From Gordionus sp. m RMFG-2023 (Eukaryota > Nematomorpha > Gordioida > Chordodea > Parachordodidae), in the NCBI RefSeq assembly GCF_954871325.1, contig NC_088775.1:38665561-38729560 (forward strand): a stretch of 64,000 bases of DNA, in the 5' to 3' direction. A program made the position numbers and the translations under genes. This document shows, piece after piece, positions 34,808 to 47,245 of the stretch. Position 1 is the stretch's first letter, and each line of letters opens with the position of its first letter. Below the pieces are notes generated by a model, which was given only the letters and a program-made list of their open reading frames with translations, made no database searches and was not told where the DNA came from.

Positions 34808-34940
34808 TGATTTTTAGAGTAGCTATTAAAGTAGCAATGTTTTATTTAAAGTGGCACGCTATTTTTTTTAGGAATTACTTGTAGCATTTGTTTTGTAATG
34901 TTCGCTCGCTACTTTTTAAAAGTAGCTTGTAGCTTTAATA
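34808..34940. repeat. Relic of a hAT end (GTAGC-rich)
   Basis: 'gagtagctattaaagtagc' and 'gctcgctactttttaaaagtagc...agctttaatagcattg' resemble the subterminal and terminal sequence of the 38-41-kb hAT element ('cgctacttttaaaagtagcatttaacaacactg'). Confidence 0.45.
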
Positions 34941-36274
34941 GCATTGATAAAATCTAAAAATCCATGAATTAATTGTAAATCGTTAATTGATCGCCCTTAT
35001 TTTTTCTTTTCTTTTCTTTATTTAATTTAATTTTTATTTCCTTTCATGTTTTAAAAATCTCTTCTCTTCTAATTAATTCTATTTTACCTCTCTTTTCTCT
35101 TATTTTTTAATTTTAAAATTTCTCTCAATCTTTATAAATTTAATTATTGTCAATATAAAATTAATTAATAATGATTGAGAGTCATATTTTTGTTTTGTTA
35201 AATATTGTTTATAATAAATAAAAAATGAGAAATATTTTCTGTGGCTTTAGCGGAAAAAGTGTCGCACTAGCCACCATGTTTATTAAGATGGTGTCAAAGA
35301 TCTCTTTGATCAATCGCCGACAATTAATTTCCTATTCTTCATCAAAAATAAAAAATAAACCCAATTCTTTCTTTAAATTGTTTTTCCCATACATATACAC
35401 AAATAAGCATATTTTTTTAGAGTTAATTAATGTTTATTAATTTTTATTTTGAACATCTTCATATAAAATGAGAAAATAATTAATGGCTATAATGTCCCTT
35501 ATATGGGGCTTAATAATAAAAAATAATCAAACACTGTCTTTTTCAATATAAATTTTATGGCTGACATTTTTATAAAGATGATAAAAAAATAATTTTAAAA
35601 TGGAAAATCTCCATAGGTCGTTACAATGACAATGGAATATAATTTTGAAAATTTTTAACAAAAAATTCCACCAACCCTCCTATTGATTTTAAAATGTTAT
35701 CCTTGTATTCTCCTATAGACCTACCATACTCTAAATTGAGTTCGCGGGACTTTGAATGACTAAAATAATTTTTAAAAATTTAAAAAGCAGAATTAAGCGG
35801 AACAAGCGCAATTGCATTTATATGTGTTAGTGAATTTTATTTGATCAAATTACAAATTTATCAATCTTATTTTAACATTTTTCATATTTATAAAATCAAA
35901 ATAATAAGAAAATTAAATATAAATCTACATATTTTTCGGAATCTATTTTATTTAAAATATTCATAAATTTTGTGAATTCTCCACAAATAATGTAAAAATT
36001 TTACTTTATCATTAATTCAGCTTCTAATAGATCAAATGAGAGCAAAGAACGATTTTTTCGCCAACATTATTCATTAAACTAAGCTCCGAAGCCGCATTTG
36101 AATGGGGAATCAAAAATACATAATTACAAATTTTTAATTTATACTTTGATTAGAGGTAAAAAAAAAAATACTTCATCCATTTTTTCGATGAGATAATCCT
36201 GATAAATTCTCTGATTTTACGAATTTTTAAAGTAAAACAAACTCTGAAAACATATCATCGATATTTGCATTAGA
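34941..36274. other. AT-rich non-coding stretch
   Basis: No gene recognised. The frame at 35225-35440 has no domain and no splice context that I trust. 'cgaagccgcatttgaatggg' near 36087 is an isolated GC-richer patch. Confidence 0.4.
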
Positions 36275-36670
36275 AATCTGTAAAAGTAGGCCCGGGCTGG
36301 ACCTAATTTTTTTTAAAAAAATCAGGCTCGGGCTGGGTCGGGCTTAATATTTTTTAAGAAAATTCGGGCCGGGTCGGGCTTAGAAATTTTTTTTAAATAA
36401 TCTAAATTTATCAATTTTATGCTGAATTTTTTTTGTAAAATAAAAATATTTGATTTTATTTATAGAAACTATACCCCATATAACATATATCGCTTATTTT
36501 GAGTAATTATAAAAATTAATTTTTATTTAAATAAATTCGGGCCAGGCAGGTAAATTTTCAAAAAATATTTCGGGTTCGGGCCGGCAAAACTTTTATGAAA
36601 ATATTTCAGGTTCGGGTTGGGTAAAACTTTTTTTAAAAAATTTCGGGCCGGGCTTGAAAAATTTTTGTAT
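36275..36670. mobile_element. GGCCCG-family miniature element
   Basis: Both ends are made of degenerate repeats ('gcccgggctgg', 'cgggctgggtcgggctt', 'cgggccgggtcgggctt' on the left; 'cgggttcgggccggcaaaact' units on the right) around an AT-rich core. The core ('atttatcaattttat', 'tttgagtaattataaaaatta') is shared with 47535-47949. Non-coding, ~0.4 kb. Confidence 0.75.
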
Positions 36671-37384
36671 CAAATTGAAAGTTATCAACAATCGTTCAAA
36701 ATCATCGAAATTTAATATACCATTTGGGTATGACAAAATACTTCATTGCTAAAGTGCATTGCTAAAAAGCAATTAATCATAATCAATCAAAATTTTATTA
36801 TAAAATTTTTTTTTAAAATAATTTTCACAAACATTTTTTTTAATATACATAAATCATACTTGACTAGATAAAAAAATGAGATTATATCAAATAAATTTTT
36901 AATTAATTCTATTTCTACTAATGGAAAAAATATTTACTAGCTTATTAAAACTCGAATTTTATTTTTAAATTTTAAAATTAAACAAATAAAAATCCATAAG
37001 AGGGAATTAAATGCCTAGATATGAAAATATCATCTTAGGAAACCTGAATGATTATTGGTTAGCACTTTTTTTATATTTGGGGGTATATACATGTTGAAAA
37101 CCTAAAATTTTTTAAAAAGAGATAGGTTTCGTTGACAATTAATTTATGAGTAGGTTTAGAATGGAAAAATAATATAAAACTTGTAAGGGGCGTTATTGAT
37201 CAAAATCTCTTCATTTTTGGTTATAAGTGTACATTTAGGTGTTAAACCTTATCTTAATAGTATTTTGGAAATATTATGATTTGACCAAATGCCGAGCTCA
37301 AAACCAACCACTTACTAAATATTTGATTGACCAAATTTGCTACTAATATCAATTGAAAAATGTTTTTTCAAAATTTTTTTAGGA

Positions 37385-38040
37385 TAATGCTTAACACCTA
37401 AATGTACACGTATAAACCAAAAAATTAAAAAATTCCCATGGAACGCCAGCAATGCAGTATTTAGTCATTGAGTCGGTTTCAAATAGGTTATCTGTAAATC
37501 CCCATAATTTTATAATATTTTATAATGTTTTACTTGTAATTATAGATAAAAAGTAAAGAATATTTATCAATTGATATAATAGCAACTTTGGTCAATCGAA
37601 TATATAGTAAGTGGTCGGTTTTGACCTCGGCATTCGGTCAAATCATAATATTTTCAAAATATTTTATAAGATAATGGTTAACACTTAAATGTACACGTAT
37701 AAGCCAGAAATAAAGAAAATATTCCCATGGATAACGGCAGCAATGCAGTATTTCGGTTTCAAATCGGTTATCTGTCAAATTACAATATTTTAAAAATATT
37801 TTTTGGGATAATGTTTAAAGGTAGTTATAGATAAATAAAACAAAAATGAACATTTTTAGATATTACTAGCATTCGGTCAATCGAATATTTAGTTAGTTGT
37901 CGGTTTTGAGCTCGGTATTCGGTCAAATCATAATATTTTCAAAATATTGGAATAATGCTTAACACCTAAATGTACACGTATAACACAAAATAAAGAATTT
38001 TCCATGGATAACGCAGCAATGAAATATTTAGTCATTGGGC
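37385..38040 (+). repeat. ~285-bp direct repeats inside the foldback-like element
   Basis: Three successive units carry 'taacacctaaatgtacacgtataa', 'ttcccatggataacg.cagcaatgcagtattt', 'cggtttcaaatcggttatctgt' and 'taagtggtcggttttga.ctcggcattcggtcaaat'. Spacings between anchors are about 288 and 283 bp. The last unit is interrupted by the hAT. Confidence 0.75.
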
Positions 38041-38046
38041 GGTTTT

Positions 38047-41000
38047 AGCGATAACGGTAGCTCGCTACTAATTTAGAAAGTAGCGATAGCGGTAGCTCGC
38101 TACTAATTTAGATAGTAGCGAAGTAGCTACTTCGCTACTTTCAATTTTAAATAATAAATACATCTAAAAATTATTAAAATATATTTTTTATAAAATCTAA
38201 AATTATAATCCTTTTATTTAATTTAATTTTGATTAAATTTATATTTAAAAAAAAACATTATTGTTCTATATTAGATATAAACAGTTGTTAAATAGCAATC
38301 TGTATTTAATTTATATTTCGCGCATTCATTAAATTATATATTTTTGAAATTCCGTTATTGGTATGTCCTTGCTTTTATCTTATTTTATATTTCATTTTAC
38401 ATTTTATATTAAGCATTATAAATCTTGTTATGTGTGAGATTGTTGTAGATATTGAAATTTCTTTGGAAAATGAGCAAAATATAGATGATCTTTTCCAAAA
38501 ATTCAAGAAATACTATAACCTTGAAGAAAAAATTAATACTGGATATCGGTTTCGGTGCAAGATGTGCCGCAAAATTATCTCTTCAAATCATACGAGCAGC
38601 TTTAATTTGAAAAAACATTTAAAGATAATATATTAAACAAATTTAATATCAATGTGTAGGCTAATCTTTAATTTTTAAAATAAATTAAAATAAAAAACCA
38701 ATCATTTTTTTAATATATTCATAAATTTTATCTAAATTATTTAAAACATTTTAAAATAGTTATTTCAATCATTTTTATGTACTTATCTCCTACATAATTT
38801 TTATTCTAAGTATTTTATAATTTTAGACTGTGCACACTTCAAATTATAAAGAGATTGAAAAATATCTCAAAAGTTTTGGGGTAATGGAAGAAGATAAACC
38901 CACTTCCAAATCAAATTTAATACAAACAAAATTAACCAATTTGGATTTATCAACACCTGGTGAATCCCAAAAATTGGCTGACAAAGTCATTATGAACTTT
39001 ATAATAGATACAGTTCAACCATTATCCTTGGTGGATAATGATTCTTTTATAAAGATGATAAACACTTTTTCTCCACGGACCAAGATATTTTGCCGGCAGA
39101 CATTGATGGCAAGAATTTTGGAGAGCTTTAATGAATTGAAAGAATCTTTGATATTAATTCTATCAGATGTCTCCTACGTCTGTACAACGGCAGATTGCTG
39201 GACTCACAATAGAAGGTAAAAATGTTTATTTTCTGATTTATAATATGTCATATTTTTAGAGCTTATTTAGGAATAACTGCACATTGGATTAATCCTAATT
39301 AAACGAAAATCTGTAGCGTTAGCTCTAAAGAGAATAATTAGCTGTCAGACTTATGACATTCAAGCCAATATTATTAGAAATCCATAGGTCTTACAAAATT
39401 CAAAACAAGGTTTGTAAAATGATTACGGATAATGGGTCTAATTTCCTAAAGGCCTTCAGGTTTTAAATTTATTATAATTTTTTTATAATATGATATAAAT
39501 AATATAGAATATTTGGGGAAGATAATAATAATAACAATACTAGTAATATTCCTGACAAAAATATTGAAGATGGAGAACAAGAAGAGGATGATGAAATGGA
39601 GTTTGAGATAATTGATGTTCATGACATCCTTGGTTTTAAATTATTTTACATTTAATTTTTCACCAATATAAAATAAAATTTATAATATTTAGGATCTTCA
39701 ATAAAGTTTTCTATGTTACCTAGCCATCATCGTTATTCCTGCCACAACCTAAATTTAGTTGCGACAGTGGATGCTGAAGAAGCATTATAAATGAGGATTT
39801 TAAAAGAGTATCAAGATCTACATTTTCTAAGCCAAGCTCTTTGGAATAAACAAAATAAGTCATCAAAGACGTCTTTTCAAAAAAAATTAGGACGTTATTT
39901 ATTGACACCAAACACTACAAGATGGAATAGTGTTTACAATGCTATGAAACTTTTAGCATTGTTTCTAGATGAGAAAAAAATGGAAATGAATTATATATTG
40001 GATCAAATGGGAATACAGTATTTTAATGTGGAGGAGCATACTTTTATTAAAGAATATACTGAAGTATTTTTAATTAATAAATAATATTATATTTAACCAT
40101 TTTAATTTTTTAGGTTATGCAATATGTTGCTGCCTCACTTAAAATCTTAGAAGGGCAAGATAATATGAGCATGGGATATTATGTGCCCACACTGAGTATA
40201 TTAATTACCAAGATCAATAATCTAAAATTTTGCCAACCACTGGTAGAGTCTATGCTAAAAGACATTGAGAAAAGGTCAAAACTTTATTTTTATTTACTAT
40301 TATACAATTATATAAAATGAATGATTTATTGGTTGATTAGCCATAATTTAAATTGGCTTAATTTACAACACAATCTATAATATTAATATATAGTAATTAT
40401 TAATTATTAATTAATATAAAATTCAAAATTAATATATTATTAATTACATTGTGTATAATAATTATATTTTTAAAATTTTTATTTACCATAATTTATTGCT
40501 ATTTTAATATTTTTTTATAAATGAATCTAAATCTCAGATAAATTTAAATTTTAAAAATTAAAATGGTATTCTTCTTTTTTTTATAATAAATACAATCGCT
40601 TTATATAAATTAGATTTCCAGATCTGTATGATGATGATAATGTAATAGCTGCTATCGTTCATCCTAGTTTCAAGTTAAATTGGCCATACATTAATTTGAC
40701 TGAATCTAAAGGGCAACTTGATAGGCTGATGGTAACGTTAAAAAATGGCATGCCTAACCACGATACTATAGCGAGATCGAAACCGCAGCCTTCCATAGAC
40801 GATTTTTTTGAAATAAATAATAATAATATTATTGAACCTCTAGATGCTTTTTTTTAAATCTAAAAATACTAATTTAAATATTTTTGATGATTTTTTTCAT
40901 ATAAAAAGTTTGTTTATTAAATTTAATACTGCGTTGCCCTCAAGTGCTAGTGCTGAACGATTATTTAGTATGGCAAAGCTTATACTTTCTGATCGTCGCT

Positions 41001-41352
41001 CTAGACTTGGGGATGACAGTACCGAAATGTTATTATTATTAAAGTGCAATAATAAATAAATTATATATATATGTAACAAATTATAGTCATGTTTTTATAT
41101 CAATATTTTATTTTTGGAAATAAAGTTACGTAAAAAAAATATTTTTAAAAAAAATCAAAGTAGCGTAAAAAGTAGCTTTAGCTAGTAAAAAGTAGCTTTA
41201 GCTACTTTTTTTTAAAGTAGCTAATAGCGCGCTACTCATTTGAAAACGATAGCGGTAGCGATAGCGGTAGCGGTAGCGATAGCGGGCTACTTTTTTATAA
41301 AATAGCGGTAGCGATATCGCGCTACTTTTAAAAGTAGCATTTAACAACACTG
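38047..41352 (+). mobile_element. hAT DNA transposon with transposase gene
   Basis: The right end is ...TTTAACAACACTG (ending at 41352), the inverted form of the hAT consensus CAGTGTTGTTAAA. Subterminal regions on both sides (38041-38130 and 41155-41345) are arrays of 'gtagcg', 'gatagcggtagc' and 'cgctac' motifs, the usual transposase-binding clusters. The left terminal CAGTG is not intact; 'cattgggcggtttta' at about 38031 may be its remnant. The transposase gene occupies 38430-41059. It sits inside the 36935-42466 element. Confidence 0.88.
38430..41059 (+). pseudogene. hAT (Ac/ZBED-like) transposase, seven exons
   Basis: This is a cut-and-paste transposase. Exon 1 (38430-38623) holds a BED zinc finger: FRCKMC, then H...H completed by 'TVH' in exon 2 (38827-39215), which ends with the first catalytic Asp in 'TTADCWTHN'. 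Exon 3 (39260-39459) has 'AYLGITAHWINPN' and 'MITDNGSNFLKAF' (second Asp). Exon 4 (39508-39632) is acidic. Exon 5 (39693-40063) has 'CHNLNLVATVDAEEAL' and 'NTTRWNSVYNAM'. Exon 6 is 40114-40274. Exon 7 (40614-41059) has the dimerisation domain 'NTALPSSASAERLFSMAKLI', including the Glu. Introns are 44-60 bp apart from the first (~200 bp) and last (~340 bp). Breaks: the first donor is AT instead of GT; exon 3 has about two frameshifts; a TAA follows 'DAEEAL' near 39788; and a T-run near 40850 shifts frame. Otherwise it is well preserved, so inactivation is fairly recent. Confidence 0.88.
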
Positions 41353-41781
41353 TAATACCCTGTTCATTTTTAAGGTTGTAACAATTTCTTTTCATAAAAA
41401 TAATTGAAATAATTGTTCACAACTTTTATTAAGAATACCTATTCTTTGGTCAATTCTACAATTTTAAGAATAAAATAAACGTTCCATTTAGGTCACTTGG
41501 TGGTGTCAAAGCTAAACAGACACACCTAACAAAAATTATAGCACTAGTGAACATATCTGGGCACGAGTTTTGGACAAGTCAAATTAAAAATATTTGGCCT
41601 ATAGGGCACTTATAAGAATAATTTTTTTTAGTAAGCCATAAAAAATTAATTTTATTTTAAAAAAAGTGTAAAGTATAATATTTAAAACTAAAATTGAAAT
41701 ATATATTTGTGAAAATATCTGAGATAAATTATTATGCAATGAACAAACACATTTCTATGGTTATAGTTAGGGGAGACCAAT

Positions 41782-41982
41782 GTTTTTACATCAATATTTT
41801 ATTTGTGGAAATAAAGTTACGTAAAAAAAAATATTAAAAAAAAAAATTAAAGTAGCGTAAAAAGTAACTAATAGCGCGCTACTCATTTGAAAACGATAGC
41901 GGTAGCGATAGCGCGCTACTTTTTTTATAAAATAACGGTAGCGAAAGCGCGCTACTTTTAAAAGTAGCGTTTAACAACACTG
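41782..41982 (+). mobile_element. Second hAT right end
   Basis: This ~200-bp stretch repeats 41085-41352 closely: 'atcaatattttattt.tggaaataaagttacgt', 'aatagcgcgctactcatttg', 'cgatagcggtagcgatagcg' and final '...gtttaacaacactg'. It is separated from the first end by ~430 bp of unrelated AT-rich DNA (41353-41781). This suggests two hAT insertions nested in one another, or a terminal duplication. Confidence 0.8.
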
Positions 41983-42534
41983 GTTAACGGTCAAATCACG
42001 ATATTGTTAAAATATTTTTTGGGATAATGTTTTACACCTATTTATAGTTATATAAAACAAAAATGAACATTTTTTAATTGATATTACTAAAAATACTAGA
42101 ATATTTAGTAAGTGGTCGGTTTTGAGCTAGGCATTCGGTGAAGTCATAATATTTTCAAAATATTTTTTATTATAATGCTTAACACCTAAATGTACACTTA
42201 TAAACCCAGCAATATGTTCCTTACAAATTTTCTGATATTTTTCGATTCTAAACCTACTCATAAATTTAATGTCAAAAAAACCTATCTTTTTTTTAAATTT
42301 TAGGTTTTTCACATGTATTTACACCAAAATATAAAAAAAGCGCTAACAATAATCATTCTGATTTCCTAACATGATATTTTCATATTTATGCATTTAACGC
42401 TTTCTTATAGATGTATATTGGTTAAATTTTAAAATTGAAAAATAAAATGAATTGAAATAAGCTAGGCTTCGCCAGGATCATTTCCCCGGTCTTCGACTGA
42501 GTCGGCTATGATACTGATTAGGTATTTATTAGTG

Positions 42535-44170
42535 CTGTAAATGTTACTTCAAAAAAAACGCGTTACTCGTTACGTCTAATTAAAGAACGCGTTACCATAT
42601 ATTCAAAAAGTAACACGTTACTCGTTATTTGAAAAATAAAATATTATATACAAAAATTTCCTATATTTATAATATAAATAAAATTATACAAAAATGATAT
42701 TTTATGAGATATTTTTATAAAAAATTTTTTCAATATAGTATAAATAAAATTATACAAAAATAATATATTATAAGATAAAATAATAATAATTTTTTTATTT
42801 ATTTTTAGCACTAATTGGTTTCCAAAATTTGATCAGATAAACAAAAGAGTGCTAAACACACGTTCAAGTGGCGCATAGAATGGGAGGGTTGTATTATATT
42901 TAATAAATAAAAATTTTAATTGGGGGAATCTATTAAAAATTTAAGAATATCCTTATTTAGAAAAAAGCTTAATAGATAATCTTCAAAAATCTTCATTCAG
43001 ATCCTCTTCAAATTATTTTTTATTTTTATCAAAAAATAATCTGGTAATTGTGTTGCTTTTTAAAGGAATCATAGTCTGCTTTTCTTTGTCAAGAGATTTT
43101 CTCAAACTAGAAATAAGTTCAAGTTTTCTACCTTCGTTTAACCTATAATTTTATCCATGGCCAATTCAATTTAAATAGCATGAAAGTATATATTTCATCT
43201 TTATAGATGTGTTCGAATCTATTGAAAATAAATATAATCAATAAATTGTAAACAATATTTAAACTGTGCCTTTTATCTATGTCTTGCTGGATTTCATTAA
43301 TAAGTGGCTTAGAAAACTTCAAATTATTTAAAATAACTTAACTTTTTTAAGTTTTAATATTATGATAGTTATCGTGGGATTGAGATATCCCAAATGTTCT
43401 AAAATCGAAAAGCAGTAGCAACAAGTTCAATAACATATAAAATCATATATATGCATATCAACCATACAATATATCTATGAACGCCTTGTCATTATCTGAA
43501 AAGCTCTGTAATTCGGATTTACCGCAAAATTCATCATGGCCATTCTCCTTAATAAAACTAATAATTCACGGAGTTATAAAAAGAGTTCCATCTTATTATA
43601 ACCGGTTTAATCATATACCTTCCTATTTTTTCCTTAAAAATGGCTGCACAGTTGAAGACTGCCCATGTTTATTCCATAATTAAGGAAATAATATTTGAGT
43701 TAGGACACAATTTTACAAAGTGTAGACTTTGTACCCTTAAATATTTTTATTGGTATAAAAAATGTTTCATATTGGGGCCAGGGCAGGTTAAAACATGTTC
43801 ATCTGAAAAAATATGTATACAATTGACATAATATTCTTTATAAAATAAATTATAATATTAGCTTGATTGATTCAATTTTAATTAGAGTAACAATCTTGAC
43901 TTAAAAATTTAACAAATATAAAATAAATGCTAATGGTTGATCTGATTTAAAAACTCGGCTTATATTATTTAAAAAATTTGAAAAATATATTAAAATTATT
44001 AATATTTTCCCCATATTATTAAAGAAAAATTTTAAAGTAAAGAGTAAAGCTTTGATTTATCGCTACTCAAAAAAAGAAACGCGTCATGCATTACTCGATA
44101 CCTCTAGAAGAAGGCCATTAATGCATCTTTAAAAAAGTAACATCGTTAGTAATGACGTTACTTTTGAAGT
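42535..44170. mobile_element. ACGCGTTAC-ended element, copy 2
   Basis: The left end 'agtgctgtaaatgttact...acgcgttactcgttacg...acgcgttacca' and the right end (44070-44170, 'acgcgtcatgcattactcgatacc...gtaacatcg') bracket an interior shared with 11775-14010 ('ttgatcag.taaa.aaaag', 'gagggttgtattatattta', 'tttacaaagtgtagac', 'tgtttcatattggg'). The interior frames at 43477-43831 show no transposase motif. Non-autonomous. Confidence 0.65.
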
Positions 44171-45862
44171 TACTTTACAATAGTAGGTATTTTTGATTAT
44201 CCTATGGTTATTTATATTTTTTAAAATAGGCATAATATCTTTATATCATCTCCGTTAAAGTTGGCTGAACAATTGGAAGTATTAATTATATATATACCAG
44301 TTTCGTGCTTTATTCCTGCCTATGACTATGAGTACGTATAGTAGTCAATATAAAGGGAAAAATTATTAGCAACGAAATTTTGAATTATCTTACTATAAAA
44401 AAGCAACTGAAAGCATTCATTCTAAAAATTTTATATTTCGTTATTTATATGTTATTTTAATCCGTTTGGTAGAATTTTAAAGGAAAGGGTTATTTGCATA
44501 GGAAAATTTTTCCTAGAATTGGCATCATGCCAAAATTAAAAATGTTAGAAGAACTAAATATCTAGTTTGTGCTTATTTAATGCCTACCTATTATAATTAT
44601 TTATTCCTCAATCAGTTTTGCGAACACCCAAAAGAAAGTAAGTTATAAGCAAAATGAAAACTATGACACTAAGCGTGTATTGAGCCAAACTTTTGGAAAC
44701 ACTAATTCTGAAACTTATAGAGCCATTAAGGAGTGCTTTATTAAAAGTAATACATTACTTTTTAGTAGATAGCTTAAAGGGGAAAGTAAATTATTAGCAA
44801 AATATGAAAAAAATCGGCATCATACCAGAGCTATAAATATCTAGATTGCATTAATAGTTAGTGACTAACTTATTAATTTAACTATCGATTTTGAAAAAAT
44901 AGCAAAGTTCAGCATCATGCAAAAACAAAATTATAAAAGCACTGAATATCTGAGTATGCCCCAACATGCAATGTCAGCCCCCCCCCCACTCGCAATTGGA
45001 TGTAATATCTATACATTGCCTAATGAGACAAAATCCCATAGCCAAAAAGGAAGAATGGCAAGAGCCAAAAAGATCTTAGTCTTTTAATAAATTATAACCA
45101 TAGTTAATTAACATTGTTAAAATAAATTATATATACTATCAAAATATTTTTAAATATGTCAAAAACTATTTGATGGGAGATGAATATAGCAATGTATAAA
45201 TTTTATATGATTGCAAGAGAATGCCCAAATTTAATATCTTCCCCTCCTCCCAAATAAGTTGAGGAGTGAGTTTAAAATAAAGGATTAGCTAATAAAGGGC
45301 TATAAATACCAATTCGCATCTTCCAAAAAAATAGATTTAATTTAAATACAGTTAAATGGACCTAATAGATTTGATTGGGCAAATTTTTGTCAAATTAGGG
45401 AGTTACCAGAATTATCAAAAACCCAAATAAGACAAGTTTTATTGTATTTAAATGGAATATCGATATTCTTTATTCGTATAATTTTAATATATTTTCCAAT
45501 GCAGTTTGTTTAAAAAATAGGTAATATTAAATGATTTCTTTTGATCTTGGATGATAGTCCTGATTTTTGGTATGAAAATTTATGAACAATATCATGTAAA
45601 TTAAATTATTTCTTTTGTTTTTTTAATGAATATCTTGATTTAGTAAGAAAATATAAGGACGAAGAATATTTAAATACATACCTTATTCTCGCGATGTTGC
45701 ATTCACTATAATGCATAAATATAATGTTTTCAATGTACTATATTTACTATAATGCATTCGCTATAAAATTTTCGCGGTAATACGTTCGGGATGATAAATT
45801 CGCTGTGATGCACTCCTGATATAGTGCTCGCGGTAATACATTCGGTATCCCGTCATCACAAA
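44171..45862. other. AT-rich stretch with short internal repeats
   Basis: No gene seen. 'ggcatcatgcca.aa.t.aaaa...ctaaatatctag' recurs at about 44520, 44817 and 44911. A 10-base C run lies at 44978-44987. From about 45705 to 45850, degenerate 'taatgcattcgctataa' and 'cgcggtaatacattcgg' units resemble the arms at 51655 and 53105. Confidence 0.45.
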
Positions 45863-45999
45863 GAAACCATTACAGAGAAAACAATTATAGAGGAACCTTT
45901 ACAGAGAAAACAAATATAAAAGAGAGTGTACACAGAGAAATTTTTATAGAGAAAACAATTATAGAGAATCTCATTTATAGAGATTGTCTTATACAGAGA

Positions 46000-46160
46000 T
46001 TGATTTTACAGAGAATGATCTTACAGAGAATGATCTTACAGAGAATGATCTTACAGAGAATGATCTTATAGAGAATGATTATATAGAGAATGATTTTATA
46101 GACAATGTATTTTATAGAGAATGTATTTTATAGAGAATGTATTTTATAGAGAATTATTTT
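46000..46160. repeat. Short tandem array in the MULE left arm
   Basis: 'ttacagagaatgatc' occurs in four near-identical successive units (about 46008-46070), followed by 'tatagagaatg.ttt' variants (46070-46160). The 15-17-bp period shifts slightly along the array. These are probably transposase-binding repeats. Confidence 0.85.
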
Positions 46161-46564
46161 AATAAAGCATTTTATTTGAACTATATGATTAATACCATTT
46201 GTATAGGAAGTTTATATAAGATAAACCTAGAAATCTACTAAATAACAGCTTAGCAATATTCATTTCGAAATATCAAATAAAACTTAATTCATAAAAAATC
46301 CAAATAAACATAGTATAAATAATATACCAATATAAAAAATACAATTATATGATTAAATTAAACATTTAAATTAATATTGTGGGATAAAACCCTTAAATAA
46401 TCCAGCATGGTTCTTGAATGAAAATCTTCAACAATTGAAAATCCTTTTGGATTTTTCACGATATTATTTCTTTGACAGTGGAGCCAATATTCCTAAAGAA
46501 TATTGTTCTAATTTGTAACAATTCAGGCTATGAAAAGGTTTTTAAAATTTATAATATAATATAA

Positions 46565-47245
46565 TTACTAACTCTTTATAAATTCCCAGATCGTTGGATG
46601 TGGGAACTTATATGAGACGAAAAACTTTGATGCCAGTGCTCTACTGAATAATTGCTATTCGGTTCACGAGATGACGTCGATTCGTAGCAATTCTATAGAG
46701 AAATGCTATATATTGGCGACCTCTTCTTCATCGCTATCATTTATCCAATCCACGTCTCTTTAAATTATTCTATCAAGAGGGCAAGAATATTCCTATTTTC
46801 TTGATAGAATTCAAAGGCACATCATCCTAGAATCCACATGAATTATATCCTCAACTGGTTCATATGCCAGTGACAATAACATTTTTATGTATACATAGCA
46901 AAATTTGTTTGTGTTTTGTATGCATAGCAAATTAGCGGATTTTTATGAACCATGCGCCATATGCATTACGACATATGAAACAGGCACCCGTTCATTGCAA
47001 TCAATGGAAACAACTGTTTAAAAGCAGATAACGCTGCTAATTCAAAGTCGATTATGATAAATTTAGGATTTAAAAAATTTGGAAATTTTTTATTTAATTA
47101 AAAATATTAAAGCAATATTGTTGGCGACGGGATGTCATCAGAACGTAAGGTGATAATGGTTTTATGTTTCATCCCATGGATGGTGTATATTTGCTGGAAG
47201 AGAGGAGGGCATGTCTTGAATGTGTCATCTGCATACCATTTATCG
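46565..47245 (-). pseudogene. MULE transposase relic
   Basis: On the minus strand, 'KWYADDTFKTCPPLFQQIYT' (47175-47240) matches the start of the MULE catalytic domain (usual W.aDGTFK..P..F.Ql), containing the first catalytic Asp, with D where Gly is expected. Downstream, 'LAYEPVEDIIHVDS' (near 46840) corresponds to the 'LAF.P...V...F..L' block. 'NYSVEHWHQSFSSHIS' (near 46610-46670) corresponds to 'NN.VEgWH..F......hp..w.f'. Frames differ between the blocks and stops are frequent. The region between them has been partly replaced by AT-rich sequence. Inactive. Confidence 0.8.

Larger units (their letters stand above)
36935..42466. mobile_element. Long-inverted-repeat (foldback-like) element containing a hAT insertion
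   Basis: The left arm (36935 to about 37370) reappears inverted at about 42020-42466: 'ctagcttatt', 'tgaaaatatcat.ttaggaaa', 'gaatgattattg.ttagc', 'atgagtaggtttagaat', 'ataagtgtacatttaggtgtta' and 'aaaccgaccacttactaaatatt'. Between the arms, a ~285-bp unit is repeated directly (anchors 'taacacctaaatgtacacgtataa' at about 37385, 37675 and 37958). The third unit is split by the hAT element, resuming at about 41983 with 'ggttaacggtcaaat'. The element had no gene of its own that I can see. Outer boundaries are set by loss of arm similarity; no target duplication was identified. Confidence 0.75.

Noticed and set aside
41198-41395. Minus-strand frame with an Arg-Tyr repeat as a protein
   Set aside because: The Arg-Tyr run is the translation of the hAT subterminal 'gatagcggtagc' array.
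41771-41790. A further TA-miniature element end ('taggggagacca')
   Set aside because: Only 10-11 bases match and no internal family sequence follows; it is part of the region before the second hAT end.
46000-46160. CRISPR-like appearance of the regular short repeats
   Set aside because: Units are ~15 bp and contiguous without unique spacers, the genome is eukaryotic, and the repeats form one arm of a transposon whose other arm is their inverse.
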